A DNA stretch of 64,000 nt from Hydrogenophilales bacterium. Its GTDB lineage: Bacteria; Pseudomonadota; Gammaproteobacteria; Burkholderiales; Thiobacillaceae. Location of the stretch: assembly GCA_023258975.1 (NCBI GenBank), contig JAHFRD010000002.1:285338-349337 (forward strand), read 5' to 3'. Both the position numbers and the translations under genes were made by a program. Shown here one piece after another: positions 54,226-63,795 of this stretch. Under the pieces are notes generated by a model, which was not told the DNA's origin, did no database searches, and worked only from the letters and a program-made list of their open reading frames with translations. Every line of letters begins with the position of its first letter. Positions within the stretch are counted from its first letter, which is position 1.

Positions 54226-55154
54226 GGCGCGGACTCGAATTCCAGGAAAGCGCGGTTCATGTTGCCGCGATGCAGGGTGTCGTAGTTTTGCAGATGCCTG
54301 AATGCGGGCAGGCCGGCGTGGCGGGCGAGCACCTCGCTCATGGATTCCATGTCCTTCGCGGCGGCGCCGATCCTGTTCACCAGGAAGTCGTAGTAATCGC
54401 CGCTTTCGCGTTTCGCCTGGGCGAGATCGCAGACGCGGCCGTGGCCGGGGACGATGCGCGCCGGGCTCAATGCTTCCAGCGCGTGAAACGCCTTCTGGCC
54501 GTTCCGCGCACTGGACCCCGGCAACACGCCGAGCAGGCGATCGACATAGATCAGGTCGCCGCTGAACACCACGCCGTGTTTCGGTAGCCAGACGCGGGCA
54601 TCACCCGGGTAATGGGCGTCGGTGTAGGCCAGGTTCAGGACTTCGCCGCCGCGTTCCAGGGTCACGGCATCGCCCGCGAGCCGCGTCGTGGCCGGCAGCG
54701 GCTGGGTACCCCGCAAGCGTTCGCCGAGGAACCGGCGCAGGCCTTCCAGTTGTTGTTCCGCGTTTTTTTCCTGGGTGGCGGCGGTGCGGCTCAGGGCAAT
54801 GATTTCCGCGCCCTGGCTGGCGAAGAAGTCATTGCCCAGCCAGCGGTGATCCTGGCCACCGGTGTTGACCACCCAGCGCACCGGCTGCCCGGTCACCGCG
54901 CGGACGGCGGCGGCGATTTTCTCCGCGCCCAGGCGGCTGGCGCCGGAGTCGATCAGGATCGTGCCTTGCGGCGTGACGACGAAGCCGAAGTTGGCGTTGA
55001 GGCCGTCGTTTTCGTCGCTACGCTGGCCGAGCGGGCCGACCAGGGCGTAGACGTTGGCGACCACGTGCTCGGCACGGGGCTGGTAATCCGCGAACGCGGC
55101 CAGGCTGGTGAAACAGGCGAACAGAAAGAAAACGAGACGTTGCGGCATGAGCAT
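54222..55154 (-). CDS. Exported MBL-fold hydrolase-like protein with altered metal motif
   Basis: 310 residues with signal peptide (about 1-22, LFACFTSLAAFA). The fold is metallo-beta-lactamase: FVVTPQGTILIDSGAS, WLPKHGVVFSGDLIYVDRLLG and ARIVPGHGRVCD retain later metal ligands. The canonical HxHxDH motif, however, reads N97-TGGQDH, with both first histidines lost and one residue missing; only D102-H103 remain. It therefore probably binds one metal or has lost hydrolase activity. The family with a signal peptide includes quinoprotein-linked hydrolases. Its role in the ars operon is unknown. Confidence 0.75.
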   Translation of the reverse strand: MLMPQRLVFFLFACFTSLAAFADYQPRAEHVVANVYALVGPLGQRSDENDGLNANFGFVVTPQGTILIDSGASRLGAEKIAAAVRAVTGQPVRWVVNTGGQDHRWLGNDFFASQGAEIIALSRTAATQEKNAEQQLEGLRRFLGERLRGTQPLPATTRLAGDAVTLERGGEVLNLAYTDAHYPGDARVWLPKHGVVFSGDLIYVDRLLGVLPGSSARNGQKAFHALEALSPARIVPGHGRVCDLAQAKRESGDYYDFLVNRIGAAAKDMESMSEVLARHAGLPAFRHLQNYDTLHRGNMNRAFLEFESAP

Positions 55155-55157
55155 TCC

Positions 55158-56237
55158 TTAACGAGCGGGTAGGCCGGCTTCATACCAGCCCTTGCTTTGA
55201 TTGACGATTTTTACCACCAGCAACATCACCGGCACCTCGATCAGCACACCGACCACGGTGGCCAGCGCGGCGCCCGACTCGAAGCCGAACAGGGCAATCG
55301 CCGCCGCCACCGCCAGTTCAAAGAAGTTGGAGGCGCCGATCAGGGCGGAGGGACAGGCGACGCTGTGCTTTTCGCCGACCTTGCGGTTGAGCCAATAGGC
55401 CAGACCCGAGTTGAAGAACACCTGGATCAGGATCGGCACCGCCAGCAGGGCGATGATCAGCGGCGCCTTCAGGATGGCTTCACCCTGGAAGGCGAACAGC
55501 AGCACCAGCGTGGTCAGCAGGGCGAGGATGGAGGCGTGGCCCAGGGTGGCCAGGGTGGCGTCGAACTTCGCCTGGCCCTGTTTCAGCAACACGGTCCGCC
55601 AGACCTGCGCCAGGATCACCGGGATGACGATGTAGAGCAGCACCGAGATGAACAGCGTGTCCCACGGCACGACGATGGCCGACAGTCCCAGGAGCAGGCC
55701 GACGATGGGGGCGAAGGCGAAGATCATGATGGCGTCGTTCAACGCTACCTGCGACAGGGTGAAATAGGGGTCGCCGCCGGTCAGCCGGCTCCACACGAAC
55801 ACCATTGCCGTGCACGGCGCGGCGGCGAGCAGGATCAGGCCGGCGACGTAGCTGTCGAGTTGTTCCGCCGGCAGCCAGGGCGCGAACAGGTGGCGAATGA
55901 AAGCCCAAGCCAGCAACGCCATCGAGAACGGCTTCACCGCCCAGTTGACGAACAGGGTCACGCCGATGCCGCGCCAATGCGATTTCACCTGATGCAGGGC
56001 GGCGAAGTCGATCTTCATCAGCATCGGGATGATCATCACCCAGATCAGCAGGCCGACCGGGAGGTTCACCTGGGCAACTTCCATGTGCCCCAGCGCCTGG
56101 AACGGCGCCGGGAAAAACTGGCCCGCGAGGATGCCGACGACGATGCACAACGCCACCCAGAGCGTGAGCCAGCGTTCGAACACACTCATCGGTTCGCCGG
56201 CGGCACGTTTGGCGGTGGTTTCACATTGGGCGGACAT
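55158..56237 (-). CDS. acr3: Arsenite efflux transporter, ACR3 family
   Basis: 359 residues, ten membrane segments. LLAAAPCTAMVFVWSRLTGGDPYFTLSQVALND contains C142, the cysteine essential for As(III)/Sb(III) transport, and GASNFFELAVAAAIALFGFESGAALATVVGVLIEVPVML is the conserved C-terminal signature. It extrudes arsenite using the proton-motive force. Directly downstream of arsC (5 bases), so arsenate reduced by ArsC is exported. Confidence 0.96.
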   Translation of the reverse strand: MSAQCETTAKRAAGEPMSVFERWLTLWVALCIVVGILAGQFFPAPFQALGHMEVAQVNLPVGLLIWVMIIPMLMKIDFAALHQVKSHWRGIGVTLFVNWAVKPFSMALLAWAFIRHLFAPWLPAEQLDSYVAGLILLAAAPCTAMVFVWSRLTGGDPYFTLSQVALNDAIMIFAFAPIVGLLLGLSAIVVPWDTLFISVLLYIVIPVILAQVWRTVLLKQGQAKFDATLATLGHASILALLTTLVLLFAFQGEAILKAPLIIALLAVPILIQVFFNSGLAYWLNRKVGEKHSVACPSALIGASNFFELAVAAAIALFGFESGAALATVVGVLIEVPVMLLVVKIVNQSKGWYEAGLPAR

Positions 56238-56242
56238 GGTTT

Positions 56243-56650
56243 TCAGAGGCCCAGGTGCTCGCGCACCGCCGGAATCAGCCGCGCGCGGATGTCGTCGCGT
56301 ACTTTCAGGAAGGACTCCAGCGGCTCGCCGTGCGGATCGTGGAAGGGCAGGTGGATGGATTTCACCGGGCGCGGAAAGATCGGGCAGGTTTCTTTCGCGT
56401 TGTCGCAGACGGTGACCACCAGGTCGATGGCCTCGTTCATCACCGCGTCCACATCCTTCGGATAGAGGCCCTCGACGGGCAGGCCGGCTTCCTTGAGCGC
56501 GGCGATGGCGCCGTCGGCTACCTTGAGTTGCGGTTTGGTGCCGGCGGACAGCGCCCGCACCTGACCGGCGAGGTCGGCGTTGAGCAGGACTTCGGCCATC
56601 TGGGAGCGACAGGAGTTGCCGGTGCAGAGCACGAGAACGGTGGCGGTCAT
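56243..56650 (-). CDS. arsC: Arsenate reductase, thioredoxin-coupled (low-molecular-weight phosphatase type)
   Basis: 135 residues. Phosphatase loop C9-TGNSC-R15 and the second and third redox cysteines C82 and C89 (VTVCDNAKETCP) match the Staphylococcus-type enzyme (C10, C82, C89), with DPH near the C-terminus (FHDPHGEPLE). It reduces arsenate to arsenite using thioredoxin. A cytoplasmic detoxification enzyme, distinct from the respiratory-type molybdoenzyme nearby. Confidence 0.96.
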   Translation of the reverse strand: MTATVLVLCTGNSCRSQMAEVLLNADLAGQVRALSAGTKPQLKVADGAIAALKEAGLPVEGLYPKDVDAVMNEAIDLVVTVCDNAKETCPIFPRPVKSIHLPFHDPHGEPLESFLKVRDDIRARLIPAVREHLGL

Positions 56651-56690
56651 GGGGTTTCCTTCATGGGGTCGGTTTCAATGTAACGAAAAG

Positions 56691-56740
56691 ACGCCGGCGG
56701 GGAGGCCGGCGCTACATGTGGCGCCGGCCTCCCCGCCGGC
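56691..56740. repeat. REP-like palindromic repeat (GTAGCGCCGGC type) between arsR and arsC
   Basis: ACGCCGGCGGGGAGGCCGGC and GCCGGCCTCCCCGCCGGC in inverted arrangement with GCTACA-TGTGGC at the centre. It could form a strong stem in the ars mRNA and lower arsC expression relative to arsR. Confidence 0.75.
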
Positions 56741-56753
56741 TCGTTCGCGGGGT

Positions 56754-57062
56754 TCATGCGGCGCAAGTTTGTGATTCAGTGGCGGCCAGCGCCGGCATGC
56801 CGTCCTTCATGTGCAGCAGGATGCGATACGCCCAGGCCGGCAGGTCGGGGTGGATGCGGTAATGCATCCACACCCCGTCGCGCCGCGCCAGCACCAGGCC
56901 GGCCTCGCGCAGCACCGCCAGGTGGCGCGAAACCTTGGGTTGCGACGCATCCAGCGCGCCGTGCATCTCGCACACGCAACGCTCGTCGGCATCGAGCAGC
57001 ATGGCCAGAATCCGGCGCCGGATGGGGTCGCCCAGCGCGTCGAAGTATATTTGCTGATCCAT
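56754..57062 (-). CDS. arsR: Arsenic-responsive repressor, ArsR family
   Basis: 102 residues. Winged helix with metal motif ERCVCEMHGAL (C29, C31; the ELCVCDL type that binds As(III) in E. coli-like ArsR), recognition helix SQPKVSRHLAVLREAGLVLARRDG and a further C at the C-terminus (QTCAA). Arsenite binding releases DNA. First gene of the ars operon; an inverted repeat at 57109-57136 upstream is a possible operator. Confidence 0.95.
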   Translation of the reverse strand: MDQQIYFDALGDPIRRRILAMLLDADERCVCEMHGALDASQPKVSRHLAVLREAGLVLARRDGVWMHYRIHPDLPAWAYRILLHMKDGMPALAATESQTCAA

Positions 57063-57108
57063 ATGAATATTTTGTTACATTTGGTGTGCGTGACGTCTCT
57101 TTCGTAAC

Positions 57109-57136
57109 TATACATGCGTAATTGCGCATATGTATA
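57109..57136. promoter_or_regulatory. AT-rich inverted repeat upstream of arsR
   Basis: TATACATGCG-TAATT-GCGCATATGTATA, arms alike apart from a two-base insertion, 47 bases upstream of arsR. Candidate ArsR operator/promoter region. Confidence 0.45.
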
Positions 57137-57263
57137 GAGAATCGTCATGGCGGGAGGGCGCGGCGAAGGAAGCGCCTGGAGAACGGGCCGTTACGCTTGG
57201 GCGGCGCCGGCGGCCATGCCGCCACCACGCCGTGAGGTGATCGCGCGCAGCAACGGCGCGCCC

Positions 57264-59141
57264 TCACAACTCGATCTGCGCTCCCAGCTCCACCACCCGG
57301 TTGGGCGGCAGGCCGAAATAGGCGGCGGGGCTGCCGGCGTTGCGGGACTGGGCAATAAAGAGTTTTTCGCGCCAGTAGGCCATTTCCGAGTTTTTTCGGG
57401 GAATCAGCGTTTCCCGGCCCAGGAAGAAGGTGGTGTCGCTGAGATCGCAGGCCATGCCCTTGCCGGAGCAGGAATGCAGGGTCTTGGCCAGATCGGGGCG
57501 GTCCATGAAGCCGAATTCCACCCGCACCCGATAGAAACGCGCGCCGAAGGGTTCGATGCGTACCCGCCTGTGCATCGGCACGAATGGTTTGTCGAGGAAC
57601 TCCACGCACAGGATCACCACTCGCTCGTGCAGGCATTTGTAGTGTTTGAGGCTGTGCAGCAAGGCGTGTGGCACCTGTTCCGGGTGCGGTGTGAGGAACA
57701 CCGCCGTGCCCGGAACCACCGGCACGTCACTATGCGCCATGCTCGCCGCGAAGGCGGCCAGCGGCATGGCGTCGCGGTCGCGGCGCGATTTGAGCAATTC
57801 ACGGCCGCGCTTCCAGGTGGTCATGAACACGAACAGCAGCGCCGCGAAGGCGAGCGGAAACCAGCCGCCGTCGACCACCTTGGTCAGGTTGGCCGAGAAG
57901 AAGGCCATATCCACCGCCAGGAAGGACGCCAGCACCAGGGCGGCCTTGAACCGGCCCCAGCCCCAGACGCGGCGCGCCACCACGTAGACCAGCAGGGTGG
58001 TGATGATCATAGTGCCGGTGACGGCGATACCGTAGGCGGCGGCCAGGTGGGTGGATGAACCGAAACTCAGCACCAGCGCCGCCACCGCGAGGAACAACGC
58101 CCAGTTCACCCCCGGCACATAGATCTGTCCGCGTTCCTGGCTGGAGGTATGTTGCACCAGCATGCGCGGCGCGTAGCCCAGCTGCACGGCCTGGTGGGTG
58201 ACGGAGAAGGCGCCGGAAATCACCGCTTGCGAGGCGATCACGGTGGCGGCGGTCGCCAGGCCCACCAGCGGCAACAACGCCCATGAGGGGGCCAGGTGAT
58301 AGAAGGGGTGCGCGATGGCGGTCGGGTCGGCGAGCAGCAGCGCGCCCTGGCCGAAATAATTGAGCGCCAGCGCCGGCAATACCAGGCCCAGCCAGGCCAG
58401 ACGCACCGGCTGGCGGCCGAAGTGGCCCATGTCGGCGTACAGGGTTTCCGCTCCGGTCACCGCCAGCACCACCGCGCCCAGGGACAGGAAGGCGAGCTTC
58501 GGCTGCGCCAGGCAGAACAGCGCGGCATGGGTCGGCAGCAGCGCGCCCAGCACCATCGGCGTTTTCTGGATGTTGACGACGCCGAGAACGGCGAGCGTCA
58601 GAAACCAGACTCCGGTGATCGGCCCGAACCAGGCGCCGACCTTGCCGGTGCCCTGTTTCTGTATGGCGAACAGGCCCAGCAGCACCGTCAGCGTGATCGG
58701 CGCCACCCAGGGCTTGAACATCGGCGTCGCCACTTCCAGCCCTTCCACCGCCGAGAGCACCGAGATGGCTGGCGTGATGACGCCATCGCCATAGAACAGC
58801 GCGGCCCCGAACAGGCCCAGCAAAACCAGCCCTCGCGCCCGCCGGGAATCGCCGCCGGCCCGTTGCACCAACGCCATCAGGGCCATGATGCCGCCCTCGC
58901 CGTGGTTGTCGGCGCGCATGATGAAGGCGGCGTATTTGAGCGAGACGATGAGGATCAGCGACCAGAAGATCAGGGAGAGGATGCCCAGCACGTTTTCCAG
59001 GGTGATGGGAACCGGGTGGTGCGCGCCGGCGAACACCTCTTTCATGGTGTAGAGCGGGCTGGTGCCGATGTCGCCATAGACCACGCCCAGGGCGGCCACG
59101 GCCAGCGTGGCCAGACGTTTCGATTCGGGAGTGGGGGTCAT
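57264..59141 (-). CDS. kup: Low-affinity potassium transporter Kup
   Basis: 625 residues. Twelve membrane segments in the first 430 residues, then a cytoplasmic domain. ALGVVYGDIGTSPLYTMKEVF, DNHGEGGIMALMALV, LFYGDGVITPAISVLSAVEGLE and MGHFGRQPVRLAWLGLVLPALALNYFGQGALLL are Kup signatures. It takes up K+ with H+. The ATG overlaps the stop of a KdpE-like regulator gene, so in this organism a Kdp-type two-component system is tied to kup instead of kdpFABC. Confidence 0.95.
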   Translation of the reverse strand: MTPTPESKRLATLAVAALGVVYGDIGTSPLYTMKEVFAGAHHPVPITLENVLGILSLIFWSLILIVSLKYAAFIMRADNHGEGGIMALMALVQRAGGDSRRARGLVLLGLFGAALFYGDGVITPAISVLSAVEGLEVATPMFKPWVAPITLTVLLGLFAIQKQGTGKVGAWFGPITGVWFLTLAVLGVVNIQKTPMVLGALLPTHAALFCLAQPKLAFLSLGAVVLAVTGAETLYADMGHFGRQPVRLAWLGLVLPALALNYFGQGALLLADPTAIAHPFYHLAPSWALLPLVGLATAATVIASQAVISGAFSVTHQAVQLGYAPRMLVQHTSSQERGQIYVPGVNWALFLAVAALVLSFGSSTHLAAAYGIAVTGTMIITTLLVYVVARRVWGWGRFKAALVLASFLAVDMAFFSANLTKVVDGGWFPLAFAALLFVFMTTWKRGRELLKSRRDRDAMPLAAFAASMAHSDVPVVPGTAVFLTPHPEQVPHALLHSLKHYKCLHERVVILCVEFLDKPFVPMHRRVRIEPFGARFYRVRVEFGFMDRPDLAKTLHSCSGKGMACDLSDTTFFLGRETLIPRKNSEMAYWREKLFIAQSRNAGSPAAYFGLPPNRVVELGAQIEL

Positions 59142-59833
59142 GTCGGCGCGGCTTCACTCTCGAAGCGGTATCCCACCCCGATTTCCGTCAGCACATGCTG
59201 CGGCTGGGTCGGGTCCTGTTCCAGCAGGTGGCGCAGGCGTCCCACATAGACGCGCAGGGTATGGCCGCTGTTGCCGTGGCCGGGGCCCCAGACCTCCCGC
59301 AACAACTGGCGGTGTGTGAGGACGCGGCCGGGATGGGAGAGAAACAGGGTGAGCAGGCGGTATTCGATGGGCGTGAGGTGCACCGCCTGGCCGTCGACGC
59401 GAACCTCGCGCCGGGCCAGATCCACCGCCACCCGGCCGAATTCGCGCAATGGCCGCGCCGCGCCTTCGCCGGCTCCGCGCCGCCGCAGCAGGGCGCGCGC
59501 CCGCGCCAGCAACTCGGCCACGCCGAACGGCTTGGACAGGTAATCGTCGGCGCCGGCGTCGAGCGCGGCCACCTTGTCCGCTTCCAGGCCGCGCGCGGAA
59601 AGCACCAGCAAGGGCGCTTCCGACCAGGCGCGCCAGGCGCGGATGAAATCCAGCCCGTCGCCATCCGGCAACCCCAGATCGAGGATCACCAGATCGGGGC
59701 GGGTGTCTCCGGCCAAGGCCAAGCCCTCGCGCAGGGTGCCCGTTTCCGTCACTTCGCAGCCCTCGCCATGCAGGGCCAGGCGCACAAAACGGCGGATCTG
59801 GGGTTCGTCCTCGACGATCAGTACCCGGCTCAT
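59138..59833 (-). CDS. KdpE-like response regulator
   Basis: 231 residues, OmpR family. EDEPQIRRFVRLAL start, phosphoacceptor D in DLVILDLGLPDGDGLDFI, K in LSKPFGVAELLARARALLRR, and winged helix HLTPIEYRLLTLFLSHPGRVLTHRQLLREVWGPGHGNSGHTLRVYVGRLRHLLE, where the extended GPGHGNSGHTLRVYVG is typical of KdpE. Overlaps both the kinase gene (upstream) and kup (downstream) by four bases. Confidence 0.9.
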   Translation of the reverse strand: MSRVLIVEDEPQIRRFVRLALHGEGCEVTETGTLREGLALAGDTRPDLVILDLGLPDGDGLDFIRAWRAWSEAPLLVLSARGLEADKVAALDAGADDYLSKPFGVAELLARARALLRRRGAGEGAARPLREFGRVAVDLARREVRVDGQAVHLTPIEYRLLTLFLSHPGRVLTHRQLLREVWGPGHGNSGHTLRVYVGRLRHLLEQDPTQPQHVLTEIGVGYRFESEAAPT

Positions 59834-61341
59834 GGCATTTCCTCGTCAATGGCCGGCGGCGAGCCCAGTGGCAGGGTGAAACGCGCACGGGCGCCGCCCT
59901 CGGGAGGGTTGGCCAGTTCGAGGCGGCCGCCATGCGCCTCGACGATGGCCTTGCAGATCGCCAGGCCCAGGCCGATGCCGGGTTGGCTGGATTCCGCCGC
60001 GCCGCGCACAAAGGGTTCCAGCAGTTCCAGCCCTTGTGGGAAGCCCGGCCCCTCGTCGCACACGCTGACCTCGACCTGGCCTTGCGCGAGGTGCGCTTCC
60101 AGGAGGATGGGCGAGGCGGCCGGCGCGTATTTGGCGGCGTTGTCGAGCAGGTTGCCGATGACCCGCTCCAGCAACACCGCGTCGAATTCCAGCAACGGCA
60201 GGTCGGTCGGCAGGCGCACCGTGACCGGATGTCCGTCCAGCGCCGTTCCCAGCAATTTGATGGCCGCGCCGGCCACCTCCTCCAGCGGTTGCCATTCGCG
60301 CCGCAACACCACGCCGCCCGCGCTCAAACGCGCCAGATCGAGCAGGTTGTTGACCATCCGCGTCAACGCCATCGCCTGCTCGCGCAGGGCCTGGGCGGTT
60401 TCCCGGTGCGTGGCCGGATCCACGTCCAGCAGCAGGGTATCGGCCAGTCCGACCAGCGCGGTCAGCGGCGTGCGCAGGTCATGCGACAGGCTGGCCAGCA
60501 CGGAATGGCGCAGCCGCTCCGCCGCCATGCGCATTTCCACCGCCCGCGCCACTTCGGCGTAATGCAGGCGCTCCACGGCAATGGCCGCGAGCGAGGCGAC
60601 GGTATCCAGCAAGGCGCGTTCCTGGTGGAGAAGACCGGCCTCGGCGGTGATTTCCAGCACCCCGCGCGCGCGCATCGGCGTCAGCAAGGGCAGATACAGG
60701 GTAATCACGCCACGCCCGGAAAATCCCAGCACCTCCACCGGCTCGCCGCGTTGGTAGGCGCGCCGGGGCAGGGAGAAATCCTGGGAAACGGCCTGGCCTT
60801 CCGCCACTGCGTGCAACTTGTCGTTCGCATCCGGCAGCAACAGGGAAGCCGTCGCGCCCAGGCCCGCTTCGAGAAACTGTTGCGTGGTTTCCGCCACCTG
60901 CGCCACCGACACCGCCCCCGCCAGTTCGCGCGCCATTTCATAGAGCGCGCGGGTATGCGACTCGCGCTCCAGCGCTTCTTCAGCCTGCTGCCCCAGGCGG
61001 GCGGCGAACTGCCCGGTAATCAGCGCCACGGCCAGCATCACCGAGAAGGTCACCAGATACTGCGCATCCACCACCGCAAAGGAAAAATGCGGTTGCACGA
61101 AAAAGAAATCGAACACCGCCACGCTGAGGAACGCCGCCAGCATGGCCGGCCGCCGCCCCAGATAGAGCGCCACCAGGAATACCGCGAGGAGAAACAGCAT
61201 GACGATATTGGCCGGCGCCAGCCAGGGCGCGAGCAGGCGCACCGGCAACGCCACCGCCGCGCAGGCCGCGACCGCCAGAAAATAGCCAGGCACGCCGCGC
61301 CGGGCCAGGGAGGCGACACGCTTGGGGAAACGGTTGTGCAT
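59830..61341 (-). CDS. KdpD-like sensor kinase lacking the N-terminal KdpD/USP domains
   Basis: 503 residues from the ATG at 61341. Four closely packed membrane segments (about 18-110, DUF4118 with [28 protein letters not shown]), a GAF domain (about 140-270), then kinase core with H in [25 protein letters not shown] and ATP boxes [29 protein letters not shown] and [18 protein letters not shown]. KdpD normally has about 390 extra residues (KdpD domain with Walker motifs and USP) before this; they are missing. It probably senses K+ or turgor through the membrane/GAF part and controls kup. Confidence 0.88.
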   Translation of the reverse strand: MHNRFPKRVASLARRGVPGYFLAVAACAAVALPVRLLAPWLAPANIVMLFLLAVFLVALYLGRRPAMLAAFLSVAVFDFFFVQPHFSFAVVDAQYLVTFSVMLAVALITGQFAARLGQQAEEALERESHTRALYEMARELAGAVSVAQVAETTQQFLEAGLGATASLLLPDANDKLHAVAEGQAVSQDFSLPRRAYQRGEPVEVLGFSGRGVITLYLPLLTPMRARGVLEITAEAGLLHQERALLDTVASLAAIAVERLHYAEVARAVEMRMAAERLRHSVLASLSHDLRTPLTALVGLADTLLLDVDPATHRETAQALREQAMALTRMVNNLLDLARLSAGGVVLRREWQPLEEVAGAAIKLLGTALDGHPVTVRLPTDLPLLEFDAVLLERVIGNLLDNAAKYAPAASPILLEAHLAQGQVEVSVCDEGPGFPQGLELLEPFVRGAAESSQPGIGLGLAICKAIVEAHGGRLELANPPEGGARARFTLPLGSPPAIDEEMP

Positions 61342-61445
61342 GGGAGGGATCAAAGTGGAAACCGCGCCAGCATGGCACCGGCGGTGTCAAAAAGGGGTAA
61401 ACGGCGTGGCCGAATATCGGCTGGCCGACCTGTTTGACGCCGGGT

Positions 61446-61473
61446 TTGCGATTGCGCCGGGAGTCGGGATAAT
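61446..61473 (+). promoter_or_regulatory. Putative promoter of ahcY
   Basis: TTGCGA (61446-61451), 16-base spacer, GATAAT (61468-61473). The expected start, about 61480, coincides with the 5' end of the riboswitch, which supports it. Confidence 0.55.
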
Positions 61474-61481
61474 CCCGCCCC

Positions 61482-61537
61482 ACCGAGGAGCGCTGCAACG
61501 GTTCATCCGTCAGGCTCGGTTCCAAACCGCGCTCGCC
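61482..61537 (+). promoter_or_regulatory. S-adenosylhomocysteine (SAH) riboswitch
   Basis: CCGAGGAGCGCTGCAACGG near the 5' end and CAGGCTCGG ... CCGCGCTCGCC further on reproduce the conserved SAH aptamer: P1 CCGAG/CTCGG, internal hairpin CGG/CCG, and a GAGCGC-GCGCTC pseudoknot. The downstream stem GGTGAG-TACG-CTCACC (61568-61583) may be part of the expression platform before the ribosome site AAGGAG. SAH binding is expected to turn on ahcY, the enzyme that removes SAH. Confidence 0.85.
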
Positions 61538-61615
61538 TGTTCAACTCGTGCCGGGCATGGGGTATCAGGTGAGTACGCTCACCCGCCCGTCCGGCCGCAA
61601 GTTCAAGGAGTTCGC

Positions 61616-63028
61616 ATGAACGCTGTGGCTACAAACTTCACCGACTGCAAAGTCGCCGACATGGCCCTCGCCGACTGGGGCCGCAAGGAAATCCGCATCG
61701 CCGAGACCGAGATGCCCGGCCTCATGGCCATCCGCGAGGAATACGCCGCCAGCCAGCCTTTGCGCGGCGCGCGCATCACCGGCAGCCTGCACATGACCAT
61801 CCAGACCGCCGTGCTGATCGAGACCCTCACCGCCCTGGGCGCCGAAGTGCGCTGGGCCTCCTGCAACATTTTCTCCACCCAGGACCACGCCGCCGCCGCC
61901 ATCGCCGCCACCGGCGTGCCGGTCTACGCGGTCAAGGGCGAATCCCTGGTCGAATACTGGGATTACACCCACCGCATCTTCGAGTGGCCCGATGCCGGTT
62001 ATTCGAACATGATCCTCGACGACGGTGGTGACGCCACCCTGCTGCTGCATCTGGGCGCGCGCGCCGAGAAAGACCTTTCCGTCGTCGCCAATCCGGGCAG
62101 CGAGGAGGAAACCATCCTCTATGCCGCGATCAAGGCCAAGGTCGCGACCGACCCCACCTGGTATTCCACCCGCCTGGCGCAGATCAAGGGCGTCACCGAG
62201 GAAACCACCACCGGCGTGCACCGCCTGTACCAGATGCACGAGCGCGGCGAACTCAAGTTCCCCGGCATCAACGTCAACGATTCCGTCACCAAGTCCAAGT
62301 TCGACAACCTGTACGGCTGCCGCGAATCCCTGGTCGACGGCATCAAGCGCGCCACCGACGTGATGGTCGCCGGCAAGGTCGCCCTGGTGTGCGGCTACGG
62401 CGATGTCGGCAAGGGTTCCTGCCAGGCCTTGCGCGCGCTCTCCGCGCAAGTGTGGGTCACCGAAGTCGATCCGATCTGCGCCCTGCAGGCCGCGATGGAA
62501 GGCTACCGCGTGGTGACGATGGACTACGCCGCCGACAAGGCCGACATCTTCGTCACCGCCACCGGCAACTACCACGTCATCACCCACGACCACATGGCGA
62601 AGATGAAAGACCAGGCCATCGTCTGCAACATCGGCCACTTCGACAACGAAATCGACGTCGCCGGCATCGAGCAATACGAGTGGGAAGAGATCAAGCCCCA
62701 GGTCGATCACATCATCTTCCCGGACGGGAAACGGATCATCCTCCTCGCCCAGGGCCGCCTGGTGAACCTCGGCTGCGCCACCGGCCACCCGTCCTACGTG
62801 ATGAGCTCCAGCTTCGCCAACCAGACCATCGCCCAGATCGAACTGTTCACCCGCACGGCGGACTACCCGGTCGGCGTCTACACCCTGCCCAAGCACCTGG
62901 ATGAAAAGGTCGCGCGCCTGCAACTCAAGAAGCTCAACGCGCAACTGACCGAACTGACCGACCAGCAAGCCGCCTACATCGGCGTGCCCAAGACCGGGCC
63001 GTACAAGGCGGAGCATTACCGGTATTGA
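61616..63028 (+). CDS. ahcY: Adenosylhomocysteinase (SAH hydrolase)
   Basis: 470 residues from the ATG at 61616 with ribosome site AAGGAG; the frame is open further upstream but runs through the riboswitch. [33 protein letters not shown], the NAD-binding [44 protein letters not shown] and the C-terminal [12 protein letters not shown] are all family signatures. It splits SAH into adenosine and homocysteine, completing the methyl cycle with metF. Confidence 0.98.
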   Translation: MNAVATNFTDCKVADMALADWGRKEIRIAETEMPGLMAIREEYAASQPLRGARITGSLHMTIQTAVLIETLTALGAEVRWASCNIFSTQDHAAAAIAATGVPVYAVKGESLVEYWDYTHRIFEWPDAGYSNMILDDGGDATLLLHLGARAEKDLSVVANPGSEEETILYAAIKAKVATDPTWYSTRLAQIKGVTEETTTGVHRLYQMHERGELKFPGINVNDSVTKSKFDNLYGCRESLVDGIKRATDVMVAGKVALVCGYGDVGKGSCQALRALSAQVWVTEVDPICALQAAMEGYRVVTMDYAADKADIFVTATGNYHVITHDHMAKMKDQAIVCNIGHFDNEIDVAGIEQYEWEEIKPQVDHIIFPDGKRIILLAQGRLVNLGCATGHPSYVMSSSFANQTIAQIELFTRTADYPVGVYTLPKHLDEKVARLQLKKLNAQLTELTDQQAAYIGVPKTGPYKAEHYRY

Positions 63029-63054
63029 TCCGCGCCCCCGTCACGAACGAATAA

Positions 63055-63080
63055 AGCCGCTGGAAACAGCGGCTTTTTTT
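63055..63080 (+). terminator. Rho-independent terminator after ahcY
   Basis: AGCCGCTG-GAAA-CAGCGGCT followed by T-tract. Confidence 0.9.
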
Positions 63081-63270
63081 ACGTCTCTGCTACTTTGCGC
63101 GGGTCTTATTAGGGAAAACGGTCGGCAGGGCAAACGCGGATTTATTGATCGGCCTGGTGAGGGCGGGTACGGCGCCACAGGAATGCGGCTCACGTCGGCC
63201 AGCACAGCTATCCCGGCTGGGGGCTCCACGGCGCGAGGTGTCTGCATTGCACCGGCCATGCGTGAATAAG

Positions 63271-63662
63271 GTGGAGTTGGCCGATAAGCCGGGTTCTGTC
63301 GTGGGCAGCCATTCATCTGGGACGACGGTCGCCCGTCGCCTCTTGCAGCCTACCCGCAGGCTTCGGCGGGCCGCCGATGTCCGAAGACGCGCCTGCCTAT
63401 TTGGCCTTGCTCCGGGTGGGGTTTACCGTGCCGTCCGTGTTGCCACGTCTGCGGTGCGCTCTTACCGCACCGTTTCACCCTTGCCTGATCCAATCTTGCG
63501 ACTGGCCATCGGCGGTCTGCTCTCTGTTGCACTTTCCGTCGCCTTGGGTCGAAGACTCGCGCCTTCGGCTTATAGCGCCCAGGCGTTACCTGGCACCCTG
63601 CCCTGTGGAGCCCGGACTTTCCTCCATGCGGTTTCCCGCACAGCGGCTGCCTGGCCAACTCC
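63271..63662 (-). ncRNA. rnpB: RNase P RNA, bacterial type A
   Basis: On the minus strand the conserved 5' elements GAGTTGGCCAGGCAGCCGC and GAGGAAAGTCCGGGCTCC and the 3' element ACAGAACCCGGCTTAT are all present. The ends GGAGTTGGCC and GGCCAACTCC pair to form helix P1. The ribozyme component cleaves tRNA 5' leaders. A -10-like TATACT lies just upstream on the minus strand (63670-63675). Ends are estimated to within a few bases. Protein-like open frames across this region are chance. Confidence 0.95.
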
Positions 63663-63795
63663 GGGGCGGAGTATAAGGGGGTGGATGCTGGAAAGCCCGC
63701 AATTAGCGCCGTAGGAGGTGTCACAGTCGGCGCGCGTTTAAAACTGACCACCCGTGTGCATTGAATTTGGCTGTGTTCGCAAATCATGTTGTTAG

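Noticed and set aside
57264..61341. A kdpFABC-type potassium pump operon
   Set aside because: Only KdpD/KdpE-like regulators are present; the transporter gene is kup and no kdpA, kdpB or kdpC is seen.
63041..63316. A 91-codon minus-strand frame beginning MNGCPRQNPAYRP
   Set aside because: It starts inside the 3' part of rnpB and is a well-known type of false protein call on RNase P RNA.
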